Source: Lachnospiraceae bacterium (GTDB taxonomy: Bacteria > Bacillota > Clostridia > Lachnospirales > Lachnospiraceae). Taken from it: a DNA stretch of 40,335 nucleotides. Below, in pieces: positions 31,925 to 39,166 of the stretch (the first letter of the stretch is position 1; the number at the start of each line of letters is the position of its first letter). The position numbers and the translations under genes are program-made. Location of the stretch: assembly GCA_028706005.1 (NCBI GenBank), contig JAQWCI010000005.1, positions 1 to 40,335 on the forward strand, written 5' to 3'. The notes below the pieces were generated by a model. That model was not told the origin of the DNA. It searched no databases and worked only from the letters and a program-made list of their open reading frames with translations.

Positions 31925-32560
31925 TCAGCCCTGATATGGCAGGATGTGTCCGTGATAAAGAAGATAATTCACATAATAATCAGCCCAGTTGTCTCCGTAA
32001 GCCGTTGCCATGACTTTGTCTGAAGCACGGTATGCCACCGGGTCAAACGAAGCATTTCCTCTGGCGCCCACCTGCATTCCTACAGCAAGGAAGTTCTGAA
32101 AAAGTGCATTCTTGTCATTTGGATCAATCACTCCCTGAAGCCATGGATTATTCGCATAGTAATAGTCAGCATCATAAACAGCGCTCATATCAGAAGGCTC
32201 CAAAGGAAGTTTTGCTATCATCTTGTATGTATATCCCGAGATCCAGCCCTCCGATGCAAGCTTCTTAAGCGCCTCCGCCGGAATCGTAACGCCTTCCGTG
32301 TTTGCAAGCTCAAGTACATCTCCTTCTGAGATGACCTGATACATAAATGCATTCCGAAGCTGCCTGTACGCTGAATCAGCATCTGTTGTCTTGAGGAATC
32401 CGGCGCCGAGAATGCTTGTCCAGCCAATCTGCGAATTCCATTTTGTGTTATATGACGCCTTTGTTGCAGCGCTTGCTGTAACCCCGTTCATGCTGACTGC
32501 CATCACGACTGCCGCAGCCGCCACTGTTACTGATGTTAACTTTCTCCTGATATTCATCAT
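31925..32560 (-). CDS. Secreted protein with two C-terminal surface-type repeats
   Basis: 211 residues from tandem ATG codons at 32560/32557, with AGGAG five bases upstream; the longer open frame from 32701 would overlap the permease gene and lacks a good site. A Sec signal peptide (RRKLTSVTVAAAAVVMAVSM) ends near VTASA. The mature part has a helical half, then two related segments, YDADYYYANNPWLQGVIDPN with ALFQNFLAVGMQVGARG, and FDPVAYRASDKVMATAYGDN with YYVNYLLYHGHI. These resemble the FDxxYYxxxNPDL...HYxxxGxxEGR repeats of clostridial surface proteins. No function can be assigned. It lies 67 bases after the efflux permease. Confidence 0.83.
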   Translation of the reverse strand: MMNIRRKLTSVTVAAAAVVMAVSMNGVTASAATKASYNTKWNSQIGWTSILGAGFLKTTDADSAYRQLRNAFMYQVISEGDVLELANTEGVTIPAEALKKLASEGWISGYTYKMIAKLPLEPSDMSAVYDADYYYANNPWLQGVIDPNDKNALFQNFLAVGMQVGARGNASFDPVAYRASDKVMATAYGDNWADYYVNYLLYHGHILPYQG

Positions 32561-32604
32561 TCCAACTCCTCTTGTGATCCCGGAACAAAGGCTCCGGGCT
32601 TGCA

Positions 32605-32625
32605 AACAAAGACCGAAGGGCTTTG
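32605..32625 (-). terminator. Possible weak terminator after the efflux permease
   Basis: On the minus strand CAAAG-C-CC-TTCG-GG-T-CTTTG folds into a hairpin with a C(UUCG)G tetraloop three bases after the permease stop and runs into TTTG. The U tract is short. A second small hairpin (32579-32598) follows before the next ribosome binding site. Confidence 0.4.
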
Positions 32626-32627
32626 GT

Positions 32628-33827
32628 TTAATCGCTGCGCAGTGCATCAATAGGATTGAGCCTGCTCGCTCTCCTTGCCGGTGCCCATCCGAAAACAACA
32701 CCTACTATAAGTGAGAATCCCAGTCCCAGCGCAATAGCTCCAACAGAGATTGTGAACGTTGCTTTCAAAAGCACGGATCCGATGTAAGCAATTATCAATC
32801 CAAAACCCACTCCTATAAGTCCGCCTATTACTGACAGAACAATAGACTCGATAAGGAACTGTGCCTGAATACGTGCCGGTTCTGCTCCCAGTGCCTTTCG
32901 AAGTCCTATCTCCTTAGTCCTTTCAGATACCGAGACCAGCATCATATTCATGATTCCGATTCCTCCGACAAGCAGAGCGATCGACGCTATGCCTCCCAGC
33001 ATTCCGGACATCATTCCCTTTATCTGATTCATGGAACTCAGCAGTGATTCCATATTTATGATATAGAAACTGTTATCTGCATTATTATATATATTATTCA
33101 TCTCACTTCTCAGACGTTTCTCAACTGTAGAAGAATCCGCATTGTCGGCCAGATACACGTCAAGTGATGTTACATTCTGGGCTCCTGCCATGCTGAGCGA
33201 ATTCTTGTAAGGCACTATTACAGAGCCGTCCAGTTCGGAAGTGTCTGAATATGAATCCATTATACTGTCGGCGTCTTTCTTTACTCCAACCACTGTATAA
33301 TCGATTCCTTTGATCCTTACAGTCTGCCCCAGCACCTCTTTTCCGTAAAGGATATTCTTGATGAACGTGCTGTCTACAATACAGACCATAGAGCTTCCCG
33401 ACATATCCTGCTCAGTGAAGCCACGTCCGCTTGCAATGATATTATTATGGTCAAAATATGTTGCGTTGTAGCCCTTTACAGAAACCTTCTTGTATATTTC
33501 CCCGTCATAAACAACGCTTGTCGTCGCACTTACTGACGGTGAAACTCCATCTATTCCATCAACTGCTGCTATCGCAGCTATATCTGATTCTGTGAGTCCC
33601 TTTTTCATGGCCGATCCTGAGGCTTCAACACTCATTGTCCCTGCCCCGAGATCACTGAACTGCCCCATGACCTTGTCCGTGACTGACTGAACGATAGTAA
33701 TAAGCGCGATTACAGCCGCAACTCCGATTACTATGCCCAGCATCGTCAGGAACGAACGCATTTTATTAGACTTTATGTTCTGGACAGACATCTTGAAACT
33801 CTGCCGCACCATTGTTGTACCAAACAT
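32628..33827 (-). CDS. MacB/YknZ-like ABC efflux permease
   Basis: 399 residues. One N-terminal membrane segment (MRSFLTMLGIVIGVAAVIAL) is followed by a large extracellular MacB-type domain of about 200 residues, then three membrane segments with the FtsX-like core (GIASIALLVGGIGIMNMMLV, then SERTKEIGLRKALGA). This is the MacB/LolC mechanotransmission fold. With the ATPase and HlyD-like adaptor upstream it matches B. subtilis YknXYZ, a toxin or peptide export system. The order is adaptor, ATPase, permease. The adaptor is interrupted here, so the system may be inactive. Confidence 0.92.
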   Translation of the reverse strand: MFGTTMVRQSFKMSVQNIKSNKMRSFLTMLGIVIGVAAVIALITIVQSVTDKVMGQFSDLGAGTMSVEASGSAMKKGLTESDIAAIAAVDGIDGVSPSVSATTSVVYDGEIYKKVSVKGYNATYFDHNNIIASGRGFTEQDMSGSSMVCIVDSTFIKNILYGKEVLGQTVRIKGIDYTVVGVKKDADSIMDSYSDTSELDGSVIVPYKNSLSMAGAQNVTSLDVYLADNADSSTVEKRLRSEMNNIYNNADNSFYIINMESLLSSMNQIKGMMSGMLGGIASIALLVGGIGIMNMMLVSVSERTKEIGLRKALGAEPARIQAQFLIESIVLSVIGGLIGVGFGLIIAYIGSVLLKATFTISVGAIALGLGFSLIVGVVFGWAPARRASRLNPIDALRSD

Positions 33828-33847
33828 GTTTTGCCTTTCAGACTTAT

Positions 33848-34573
33848 CTACGCGAAAGATTCATCGCCCTCGACAAGATTTCCATCCAGTATTCTGACTA
33901 TTCGCTTTGCATGCACGGCTATGTGGCGATCATGTGTGATCATTATGATAGTCCTGCCTTCGCTATTGAGATCCTCAAAGATCTTCATGACCTGAGCCCC
34001 GGTCTTCTGATCGAGCGCGCCTGTCGGCTCATCCGCAAGAAGGATAGTCGGATTCACCGCTATTGCCCTTGCTATGGCAACTCTCTGCTGTTGTCCGCCT
34101 GAGAGCTGGCCCGGATAATAATCTATTCTGTCAGCCAGTCCTACTTTCTCAAGGACTTCTTCTACGCGTTCTTTTCTCTTCTTCTCAGGAACATTTGCGT
34201 ATATCAGTGGCAGTTCCACATTGTCCCTTGCTGTCTGCTTCTGCAGAAGCTGGAACTGCTGGAAAACAAATCCAATTTCTTTGTTCCTTATATGTGCGAG
34301 GCTTGTTTCGCTCTGATCAGCTATCCTTCTGCCTGACAGCAGATAATCACCGCCAGTCGGGACATCCAGACAGCCAATGATATTCATCAGTGTTGATTTT
34401 CCCGAACCGGAAGGCCCGAGGATCGCGAGAAATTCGCCCTTATCTACAGTCAGGTTCACCCCCTTAAGAACGTGGGAAGTTTCTTCCCCGACCAGATAAT
34501 CTTTTGTAATATCCCGCATGACGAGTATGTGCTTTTCCGCGCCAACGTCAGCGGCATTCAGCTTTTCAGCCAT
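33848..34573 (-). CDS. MacB/YknY-like ABC efflux ATPase
   Basis: 241 residues from the ATG at 34573, which has GGAGG four bases upstream; a longer open frame starts at 34621. Walker A is [10 protein letters not shown]-loop FVFQQFQLL, signature [15 protein letters not shown], Walker [17 protein letters not shown], and H-loop MITHD. The [13 protein letters not shown] and [11 protein letters not shown] segments are typical of the MacB/LolD subfamily. It lies between the adaptor and the permease genes (20 bases to the latter). Expected to power export together with the permease. Confidence 0.95.
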   Translation of the reverse strand: MAEKLNAADVGAEKHILVMRDITKDYLVGEETSHVLKGVNLTVDKGEFLAILGPSGSGKSTLMNIIGCLDVPTGGDYLLSGRRIADQSETSLAHIRNKEIGFVFQQFQLLQKQTARDNVELPLIYANVPEKKRKERVEEVLEKVGLADRIDYYPGQLSGGQQQRVAIARAIAVNPTILLADEPTGALDQKTGAQVMKIFEDLNSEGRTIIMITHDRHIAVHAKRIVRILDGNLVEGDESFA

Positions 34574-34621
34574 TTGACCTCCATATATATAACACGCATT
34601 ACCATGATCATTTCCATTCAA

Positions 34622-35296
34622 TTATCCGACAGTGACTGCAGCCTGCGTTCCGGAAACACCGAAACTCGTATCCAGCACCTTGTCTCCCTCTTTGAGGCCG
34701 CTCGTTATCTCCGTATACATTCCATCCGATGCACCGACTTCCACGGCCGTCTTCGTAGGAGTCGTTCCCTTAGGCCCACCGGCCGCATTTACATATGTCG
34801 TCCCATCATCATTTGTAAGTATCAGCGATACAGGAAGCGTCAGCACCTGCTTCTTGTCCTCGACCGTGATCTTGGCTTCTACGCTCATGCCGGAGCGCAC
34901 ATCTTCATCTGCTTCAAATTCGACATCTGATGTGAAATATGAAACACCGTTATCAACTGTTGCCACACGGCTTATCTTTGAAATACTTCCATCATATGTT
35001 TTGCCCAGAGCATCAACAGTAATCGAGACCGGTGTTCCCTTCTCCACTCCCTTGATGTCATATTCACCGATCTTGATAGATACCTGCATTTTGTCAAAAC
35101 TCGTGACAGTTGCAAGCGATCCGGCTGATGTTGTCACATCGCCTTCCTTGAGGCTTATGACTGTAACCGTGCCATCCATAGGAGCTCTGACAGTGCATTC
35201 ATTGATCTGTTCCTCGAGCTGCGCAAGCTTGACCGTATTTGCGTCCTGGTTAGTAGCAGCCTGGGCAGACTCTATACTCAGCGCATAAGTGCTAAG
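34622..35296 (-). pseudogene. C-terminal part of the YknX-like adaptor, after an in-frame TAG
   Basis: The frame continues without a shift past the TAG at 35299-35297 of the upstream fragment. It encodes the end of the coiled-coil (LSTYALSIESAQAATNQDAN; LAQLEEQINECTVRAPMDGT), the second half of the lipoyl domain, and the beta-barrel and membrane-proximal domains (GEYDIKGVEKGTPVSITVDA onward). There is no convincing start with a ribosome binding site; the first ATG, at 35179, lies inside a lipoyl beta strand. The segment is therefore either not translated, or made only by read-through of the TAG. No other damage is seen, so the break looks recent. Confidence 0.85.
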
Positions 35297-36328
35297 CTAC
35301 TGATCCACGCTCTGGAGCGCCGCATTATAACTGTCCAGTGAATTCAGGTATGCTATTTCAGCCTGTACAAGAGAATCATATTTCTGAGTCAGAGAATTTT
35401 CTTCGTTGATCTTGGCTCCGTTATACGATGAAACAGCCTGATTATAGCTGAGCCACGCACTGTCCACACTAAGGCCCGCGGAATCAGCTCCGTACTGCGA
35501 AGTATCTACAGCATCCTTACCTGCTGTCGAACCATCCGATCTTGATTTTGTTTTATCAAGCTCACTGTACTTATAACTGGCTGTAAGCTCGGCAGATCTC
35601 ACTCCCTGGTATGCAGTATCGATTGCGTTCATACTTGTCATGATCGTTGAGCTGAGCTGTTTGTTGTTGAGATTTACTTCCTGATTGTATGCCTGCTGCG
35701 CCGCAACAAGTGATGCGAATGCAGTATCTATGGCCTGTGTGGCGGTCAGAATACTCTGATTCGTCCCGTTATCAATATCATTTTTGTAATCGCTGTATGT
35801 TTTGTTCGCCTGCCTTACGGAAATATCTCCAGAGGTCTCTGACGCGCCCATCGAAGCCTTGAGCTGATCGATCTGATCCTGAATGGATTTCTGGTCAAGC
35901 TCTGCGATAGCATCGCCCTTTTTGACCTCATCTCCCTCTTCCACATCAAACTTACTGATCTTTACTCCGACGACATCCGGAAGGACGTTCTGCTCAGTTA
36001 CCGGCTTTATGGTTCCTGTGAAGCTGTGATAAGTGACTATGTCTCTCTTTGTAACTGTCTCCTCAGGATAAACAGACTGACCGGAGCGAATAACAAAGAA
36101 GAAAACTGCTGCTCCGACAATAGCCGCGATAACTATCCATTTTATCCATTTTTTCTTCTTTTTGGGCTTCCTGCTTTTGGGCAATACTGGTTCTGCATTA
36201 TCACCTGCCGCTGCTTCAGGCTTTTTTTTGTCAGTGATCAGCTCCTCTACTTCATCGTTGAGCGCTTCCTGATTCGTATCCGCCGCTTCAATTGTTTTAT
36301 CAAGTTCTTTGTCCTGTTTGATGTCCAT
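35297..36328 (-). CDS. N-terminal part of an HlyD/YknX-like efflux adaptor, truncated by TAG
   Basis: 343 residues up to the TAG. Acidic cytoplasmic start, lysine-rich segment and one membrane helix (KWIVIAAIVGAAVFFFVI), then the first lipoyl half (VTEQNVLPDVVGVKISKFDV, EEGDEVKKGDAIAELDQKSI) and a long coiled-coil hairpin rich in Gln, Asn and Ser. The reading stops in the returning helix at ALQSVDQ. The full frame, including the next fragment, would be 568 codons, the size of an intact adaptor. AGAGG precedes the ATG. It is the first gene of adaptor, ATPase, permease, with its own promoter. Confidence 0.85.
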   Translation of the reverse strand: MDIKQDKELDKTIEAADTNQEALNDEVEELITDKKKPEAAAGDNAEPVLPKSRKPKKKKKWIKWIVIAAIVGAAVFFFVIRSGQSVYPEETVTKRDIVTYHSFTGTIKPVTEQNVLPDVVGVKISKFDVEEGDEVKKGDAIAELDQKSIQDQIDQLKASMGASETSGDISVRQANKTYSDYKNDIDNGTNQSILTATQAIDTAFASLVAAQQAYNQEVNLNNKQLSSTIMTSMNAIDTAYQGVRSAELTASYKYSELDKTKSRSDGSTAGKDAVDTSQYGADSAGLSVDSAWLSYNQAVSSYNGAKINEENSLTQKYDSLVQAEIAYLNSLDSYNAALQSVDQ

Positions 36329-36405
36329 TTTTACCTCTCATGCCTGAGCCTTTTATCGCATTGCCTGCTCTGTCATATCGTACATGCCGTTTCTTTTTTG
36401 GCATT

Positions 36406-36433
36406 CATATATATTAACGCATCAAAGCGTCAA
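36406..36433 (-). promoter_or_regulatory. Promoter of the YknXYZ-like operon
   Basis: -35 TTGACG (36433-36428), 16-base spacer, -10 TATATG (36411-36406). It lies between the SEC-C terminator and the adaptor gene, leaving a leader of about 70 bases. Confidence 0.6.
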
Positions 36434-36459
36434 AACTCTTCAATTTACAAAACTTTTAG

Positions 36460-36491
36460 AAAAAAAAACCGGAACCCCAAAGGATCCCGGT
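36460..36491 (-). terminator. Intrinsic terminator of the SEC-C gene
   Basis: A ten-pair stem with two G-U pairs (ACCGGGATCC / GGGTTCCGGT, 36468-36491) and a TTTG loop, followed by nine Ts on the minus strand. It lies 24 bases after the SEC-C protein stop. Confidence 0.93.
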
Positions 36492-36515
36492 CATGTACCA
36501 GTTAACTGTCGTCTT

Positions 36516-37025
36516 TTACCAGTTATCTTTACCGCAGCACTTCTTGAATTTCTTACCACTTCCACATGGGCAGGGGTCATTGGGATAAACTTTCTTTCCC
36601 TTGTGTACTGTTCCGGATTTCTTCTGCTCAAGATAAAGCTCTTTGCGCTTTGCCTCGTCAAATATACTGTCCCACTGAGGCAGCTTATACAGCCAGTCCG
36701 CACCTGCGCCGACCATATTCTTATAAAGTGTTTCCTTATCGAAAGCAAGGCTGACTTCAGTGTTCTCATCCATTGTATCGATAGGATTCTTCTCCTTCAG
36801 GGAGTCATTTATCCCATCGAGAAAGCCTACCATGTACTCCACAGTGATCCCATATTTGTCTGCGAGATCCTTAACCGTGCCTTTGACTTCTTCATCAGGT
36901 GATGTAAGAAGCTTTTCATATATTTCTTTCTCAGTCTTAAAATAATCAGACCAGAGCCTTTGAAGCTCACCCTTGTCAGTATTTTCATTGTAGGCTTTAT
37001 CACGCCAGTCCTTGAGAATTCCCAT
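36516..37025 (-). CDS. SEC-C motif protein of unknown function
   Basis: 169 residues, no signal or membrane segment. A mostly helical, charged N-terminal part of about 145 residues, with a predicted HTH-like stretch around KDLADKYGITVEYMVGFLDG, is followed by a C-terminal SEC-C zinc-binding motif: NDPCPCGSGKKFKKCCGKD with the CxC...CC ligands. This motif also ends SecA, where it binds SecB and phospholipid, but it occurs in many unrelated proteins. AAGGAGG precedes the ATG. It is a single-gene unit with promoter and terminator. Function unknown. Confidence 0.9.
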   Translation of the reverse strand: MGILKDWRDKAYNENTDKGELQRLWSDYFKTEKEIYEKLLTSPDEEVKGTVKDLADKYGITVEYMVGFLDGINDSLKEKNPIDTMDENTEVSLAFDKETLYKNMVGAGADWLYKLPQWDSIFDEAKRKELYLEQKKSGTVHKGKKVYPNDPCPCGSGKKFKKCCGKDNW

Positions 37026-37057
37026 TTTCTGCTCTTTCCTCCTTAATAACAGACATA

Positions 37058-37077
37058 CGCTCCGCCTTGGCGGAGCG
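37058..37077 (-). repeat. Perfect hairpin in the SEC-C gene leader
   Basis: CGCTCCGCC / GGCGGAGCG, nine perfect pairs with a two-base centre, about 15 bases after the expected transcription start and well before the ribosome binding site. No T run follows, so it is not a good terminator for the upstream SPFH gene. Confidence 0.5.
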
Positions 37078-37097
37078 TTGCCCTGATGACTCCATGA

Positions 37098-37126
37098 ATA
37101 TTACAACCAGCATGAACTAAAGTCAA
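37098..37126 (-). promoter_or_regulatory. Promoter of the SEC-C gene
   Basis: -35 TTGACT (37126-37121, five of six), 17 bases, -10 TAATAT (37103-37098). The -35 overlaps the TGA stop of the SPFH gene. Confidence 0.6.
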
Positions 37127-38166
37127 TCATTGCTCTTATCTGCAAGATCCGCCTGCATTGACCTTGTGGTCATGGATGCTTCCTTTGTAACCTGACTGCT
37201 CTCAGAGCTGATGCAGGGATCAATTCCCAGAGGTGTCTTTGGTTTCTCTGTCTTATCGACCGGCGTCGCATCCCCGATTCCCAGTGACTCTGCCGCCACG
37301 CCAAGTGTAGTCACTACATTTGCTATATCTGATGGCATGTAAATCTTTGTCGCCCTGCCATCTGAAACATCTTTCAGCGCCTCAAGCCCCTTGAGCCTCA
37401 GGACTGTCTCACTGACATTTGCATGTTTCAGTGCCTCAAGTCCCTCTGCCTCAGCCTGATAAACAAGCTTTATTGACTTTGCCTTTCCTTCTGCAAGAGA
37501 GATCTGTGCGTCTCTCTCGGCCTCTGCGGCGAGGATCTTGGCTTTCTTGTCGCCCTCTGCCCTTGATACGACAGCTTCCTGATGTGCCTGGGCTTCGAGG
37601 ACTGTCTGACGGCGCTCACGCTCCGCACGCATTTGTTTTGTCATGACCTCCTCGATTTCCTTTGGAGGCTGGATGTTCTTGATCTCAACACGGGTAACCT
37701 TGATGCCCCATGGATCTGTGGCCTCATCCAGGATCATCTGCAGCTTGCTGTTTATGGTCTCGCGGCTCGTCAGAGTCTGATCGAGCTCCATGTCTCCGAT
37801 GATGTTGCGGAGCGTTGTGGCCGACAGATTCTGAAGACCTGAGATTGGGTTCTCCACACCGTATGTATAGAGCTTGGCATCAAAGACTCTCATGAAAACA
37901 ACAGAGTCGATCTGCATGGTCACATTATCCTTTGTTATGACCGGCTGCGGAGGAAAATCCAGCACCTGCTCCTTGAGCGACACAGTCCTCACAATGCGGT
38001 CGAAGAACGGGATCTTGAAGTGAAGTCCGGCCTCCCATATGCATTTGAATCTTCCGAGATGCTCAAGGACCGCCACTGTGCTCTGGCTTACTATCCTCAT
38101 GTTTGCGAACAAAACAATGATTGCAATAATTATGATAACTACAGCTATTACTCCGCCTGCACTCAT
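37123..38166 (-). CDS. SPFH/band-7 family membrane protein
   Basis: 347 residues from the ATG at 38166, which has GGGAGG seven bases upstream; the frame is open to 38220. One N-terminal membrane helix (GGVIAVVIIIIAIIVLFANM) anchors a band-7 domain (STVAVLEHLGRFKCIWEAGL to LDEATDPWGIKVTRVEIKNI), then a coiled-coil rich in Ala, Glu and Gln (ERRQTVLEAQAHQEAVVSRA). This is the HflC/stomatin-like QmcA type that forms large ring or cage assemblies in the membrane. QmcA-type genes are often next to an NfeD partner; none is seen here. It lies 54 bases after dapF and is probably cotranscribed with it. Confidence 0.93.
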   Translation of the reverse strand: MSAGGVIAVVIIIIAIIVLFANMRIVSQSTVAVLEHLGRFKCIWEAGLHFKIPFFDRIVRTVSLKEQVLDFPPQPVITKDNVTMQIDSVVFMRVFDAKLYTYGVENPISGLQNLSATTLRNIIGDMELDQTLTSRETINSKLQMILDEATDPWGIKVTRVEIKNIQPPKEIEEVMTKQMRAERERRQTVLEAQAHQEAVVSRAEGDKKAKILAAEAERDAQISLAEGKAKSIKLVYQAEAEGLEALKHANVSETVLRLKGLEALKDVSDGRATKIYMPSDIANVVTTLGVAAESLGIGDATPVDKTEKPKTPLGIDPCISSESSQVTKEASMTTRSMQADLADKSND

Positions 38167-38220
38167 ATGTATACCTCCCTGGCTGAAAATGTTTTGTCTG
38201 GAATTCACTGATTGCAACAT

Positions 38221-39102
38221 CTATATATCAATAATACCACTAAAGACCTCTGTCGCCGGTCCTGTCATAAATACCGTGTTCTTCTTTTCATCCCAGTTAA
38301 TGAGGAGTTCGCCTCCCCTGACCTTTACTTTCACTTCGCGGTCAGTGTAACCGTTGAGGACTCCTGCCACAACAGACGCGCAGCACCCTGTGCCGCAGGC
38401 GAGTGTCTCACCTGTCCCCCGCTCGTAAACTCTCATCTCAATATTGTTTCTGTCTGTGACCTTGATGAATTCAACATTTGTCTTCTTCGGAAAATGAGGT
38501 TCTGATTCAAAAAACGGTCCGATATGAGAAATGTCCATTTTGTCCAGGTCAGCATCTTTATCGCAGAAGATCACACAGTGAGGATTGCCCATCGAAACAG
38601 CCGTGATATCAATGATACTGTTATCATAGACCACGCCTTCACCTACGACAGGGCCTTCTCCAAACGCCTTAATACCGCTTTCAGTCCTCTTGTAAGGAAT
38701 ATCTGCCGGATCAAGTACAGGTGCCCCCATATCCACGCGCACGCTCCCAATCTTTCCATCAGATCCCGGCGTCATCACGAGATGTTTGACTTTGCCTGCG
38801 CTCTCGACATCAATGTTCGTATCAGCGCAAAGACCGTGATCATAAATGTACTTTCCGACGCATCGTATTCCGTTCCCGCACATCTCGCCGCGAGTCCCGT
38901 CCAGGTTATACATTTCCATTTCAAACGGCGCAGTTTTCCCTGGGTTTATGAAGATCAGTCCATCTCCGCCTATACCGAAATGTCTGTCCGAAAGCTTTAC
39001 AGCAAGAGCCGGTTTGTCCTCAGCCTTTACTTTCTGCGTAAATCCGTTTACATAAACGTAATCATTTCCGCAGCCTTCCATCTTAGTAAATTCAAGTTTC
39101 AC
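38221..39102 (-). CDS. dapF: Diaminopimelate epimerase
   Basis: Converts LL- to meso-diaminopimelate for lysine and peptidoglycan synthesis. Both catalytic cysteines are visible: MCGNGIRCVGKY and ACGTGCCASVVAG. Substrate motifs KMEGCGNDYV, GIGGDGLIFI and VSMGNPHCVIF are normal. I start at the GTG at 39102, six bases after GAGG, giving 293 residues beginning MKLEFTKMEGCGNDY; an in-frame GTG at 39114 overlaps the ribosome binding site. It lies 64 bases after nadE. Confidence 0.96.
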   Translation of the reverse strand: MKLEFTKMEGCGNDYVYVNGFTQKVKAEDKPALAVKLSDRHFGIGGDGLIFINPGKTAPFEMEMYNLDGTRGEMCGNGIRCVGKYIYDHGLCADTNIDVESAGKVKHLVMTPGSDGKIGSVRVDMGAPVLDPADIPYKRTESGIKAFGEGPVVGEGVVYDNSIIDITAVSMGNPHCVIFCDKDADLDKMDISHIGPFFESEPHFPKKTNVEFIKVTDRNNIEMRVYERGTGETLACGTGCCASVVAGVLNGYTDREVKVKVRGGELLINWDEKKNTVFMTGPATEVFSGIIDI

Positions 39103-39166
39103 AAGCGACCTCACTTTCAGGATATCCGGTCAAAACAAGTTCTGCCGAGTGAAGCACTTCTCATGC

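Noticed and set aside
32561-32701. Extended start for the secreted-protein gene at 32701
   Set aside because: It would overlap the permease by 74 bases, lacks a ribosome site, and would place 47 residues before a perfect signal peptide.
35290-35300. TAG in the adaptor as genome-wide TAG recoding or pyrrolysine
   Set aside because: Several neighbouring genes end properly at TAG, and no pyl genes are in the window; a local nonsense change is simpler.
37058-37077. Perfect hairpin as terminator of the SPFH gene
   Set aside because: No T run follows, and it lies downstream of a good promoter, so it is more likely a leader structure of the SEC-C gene.
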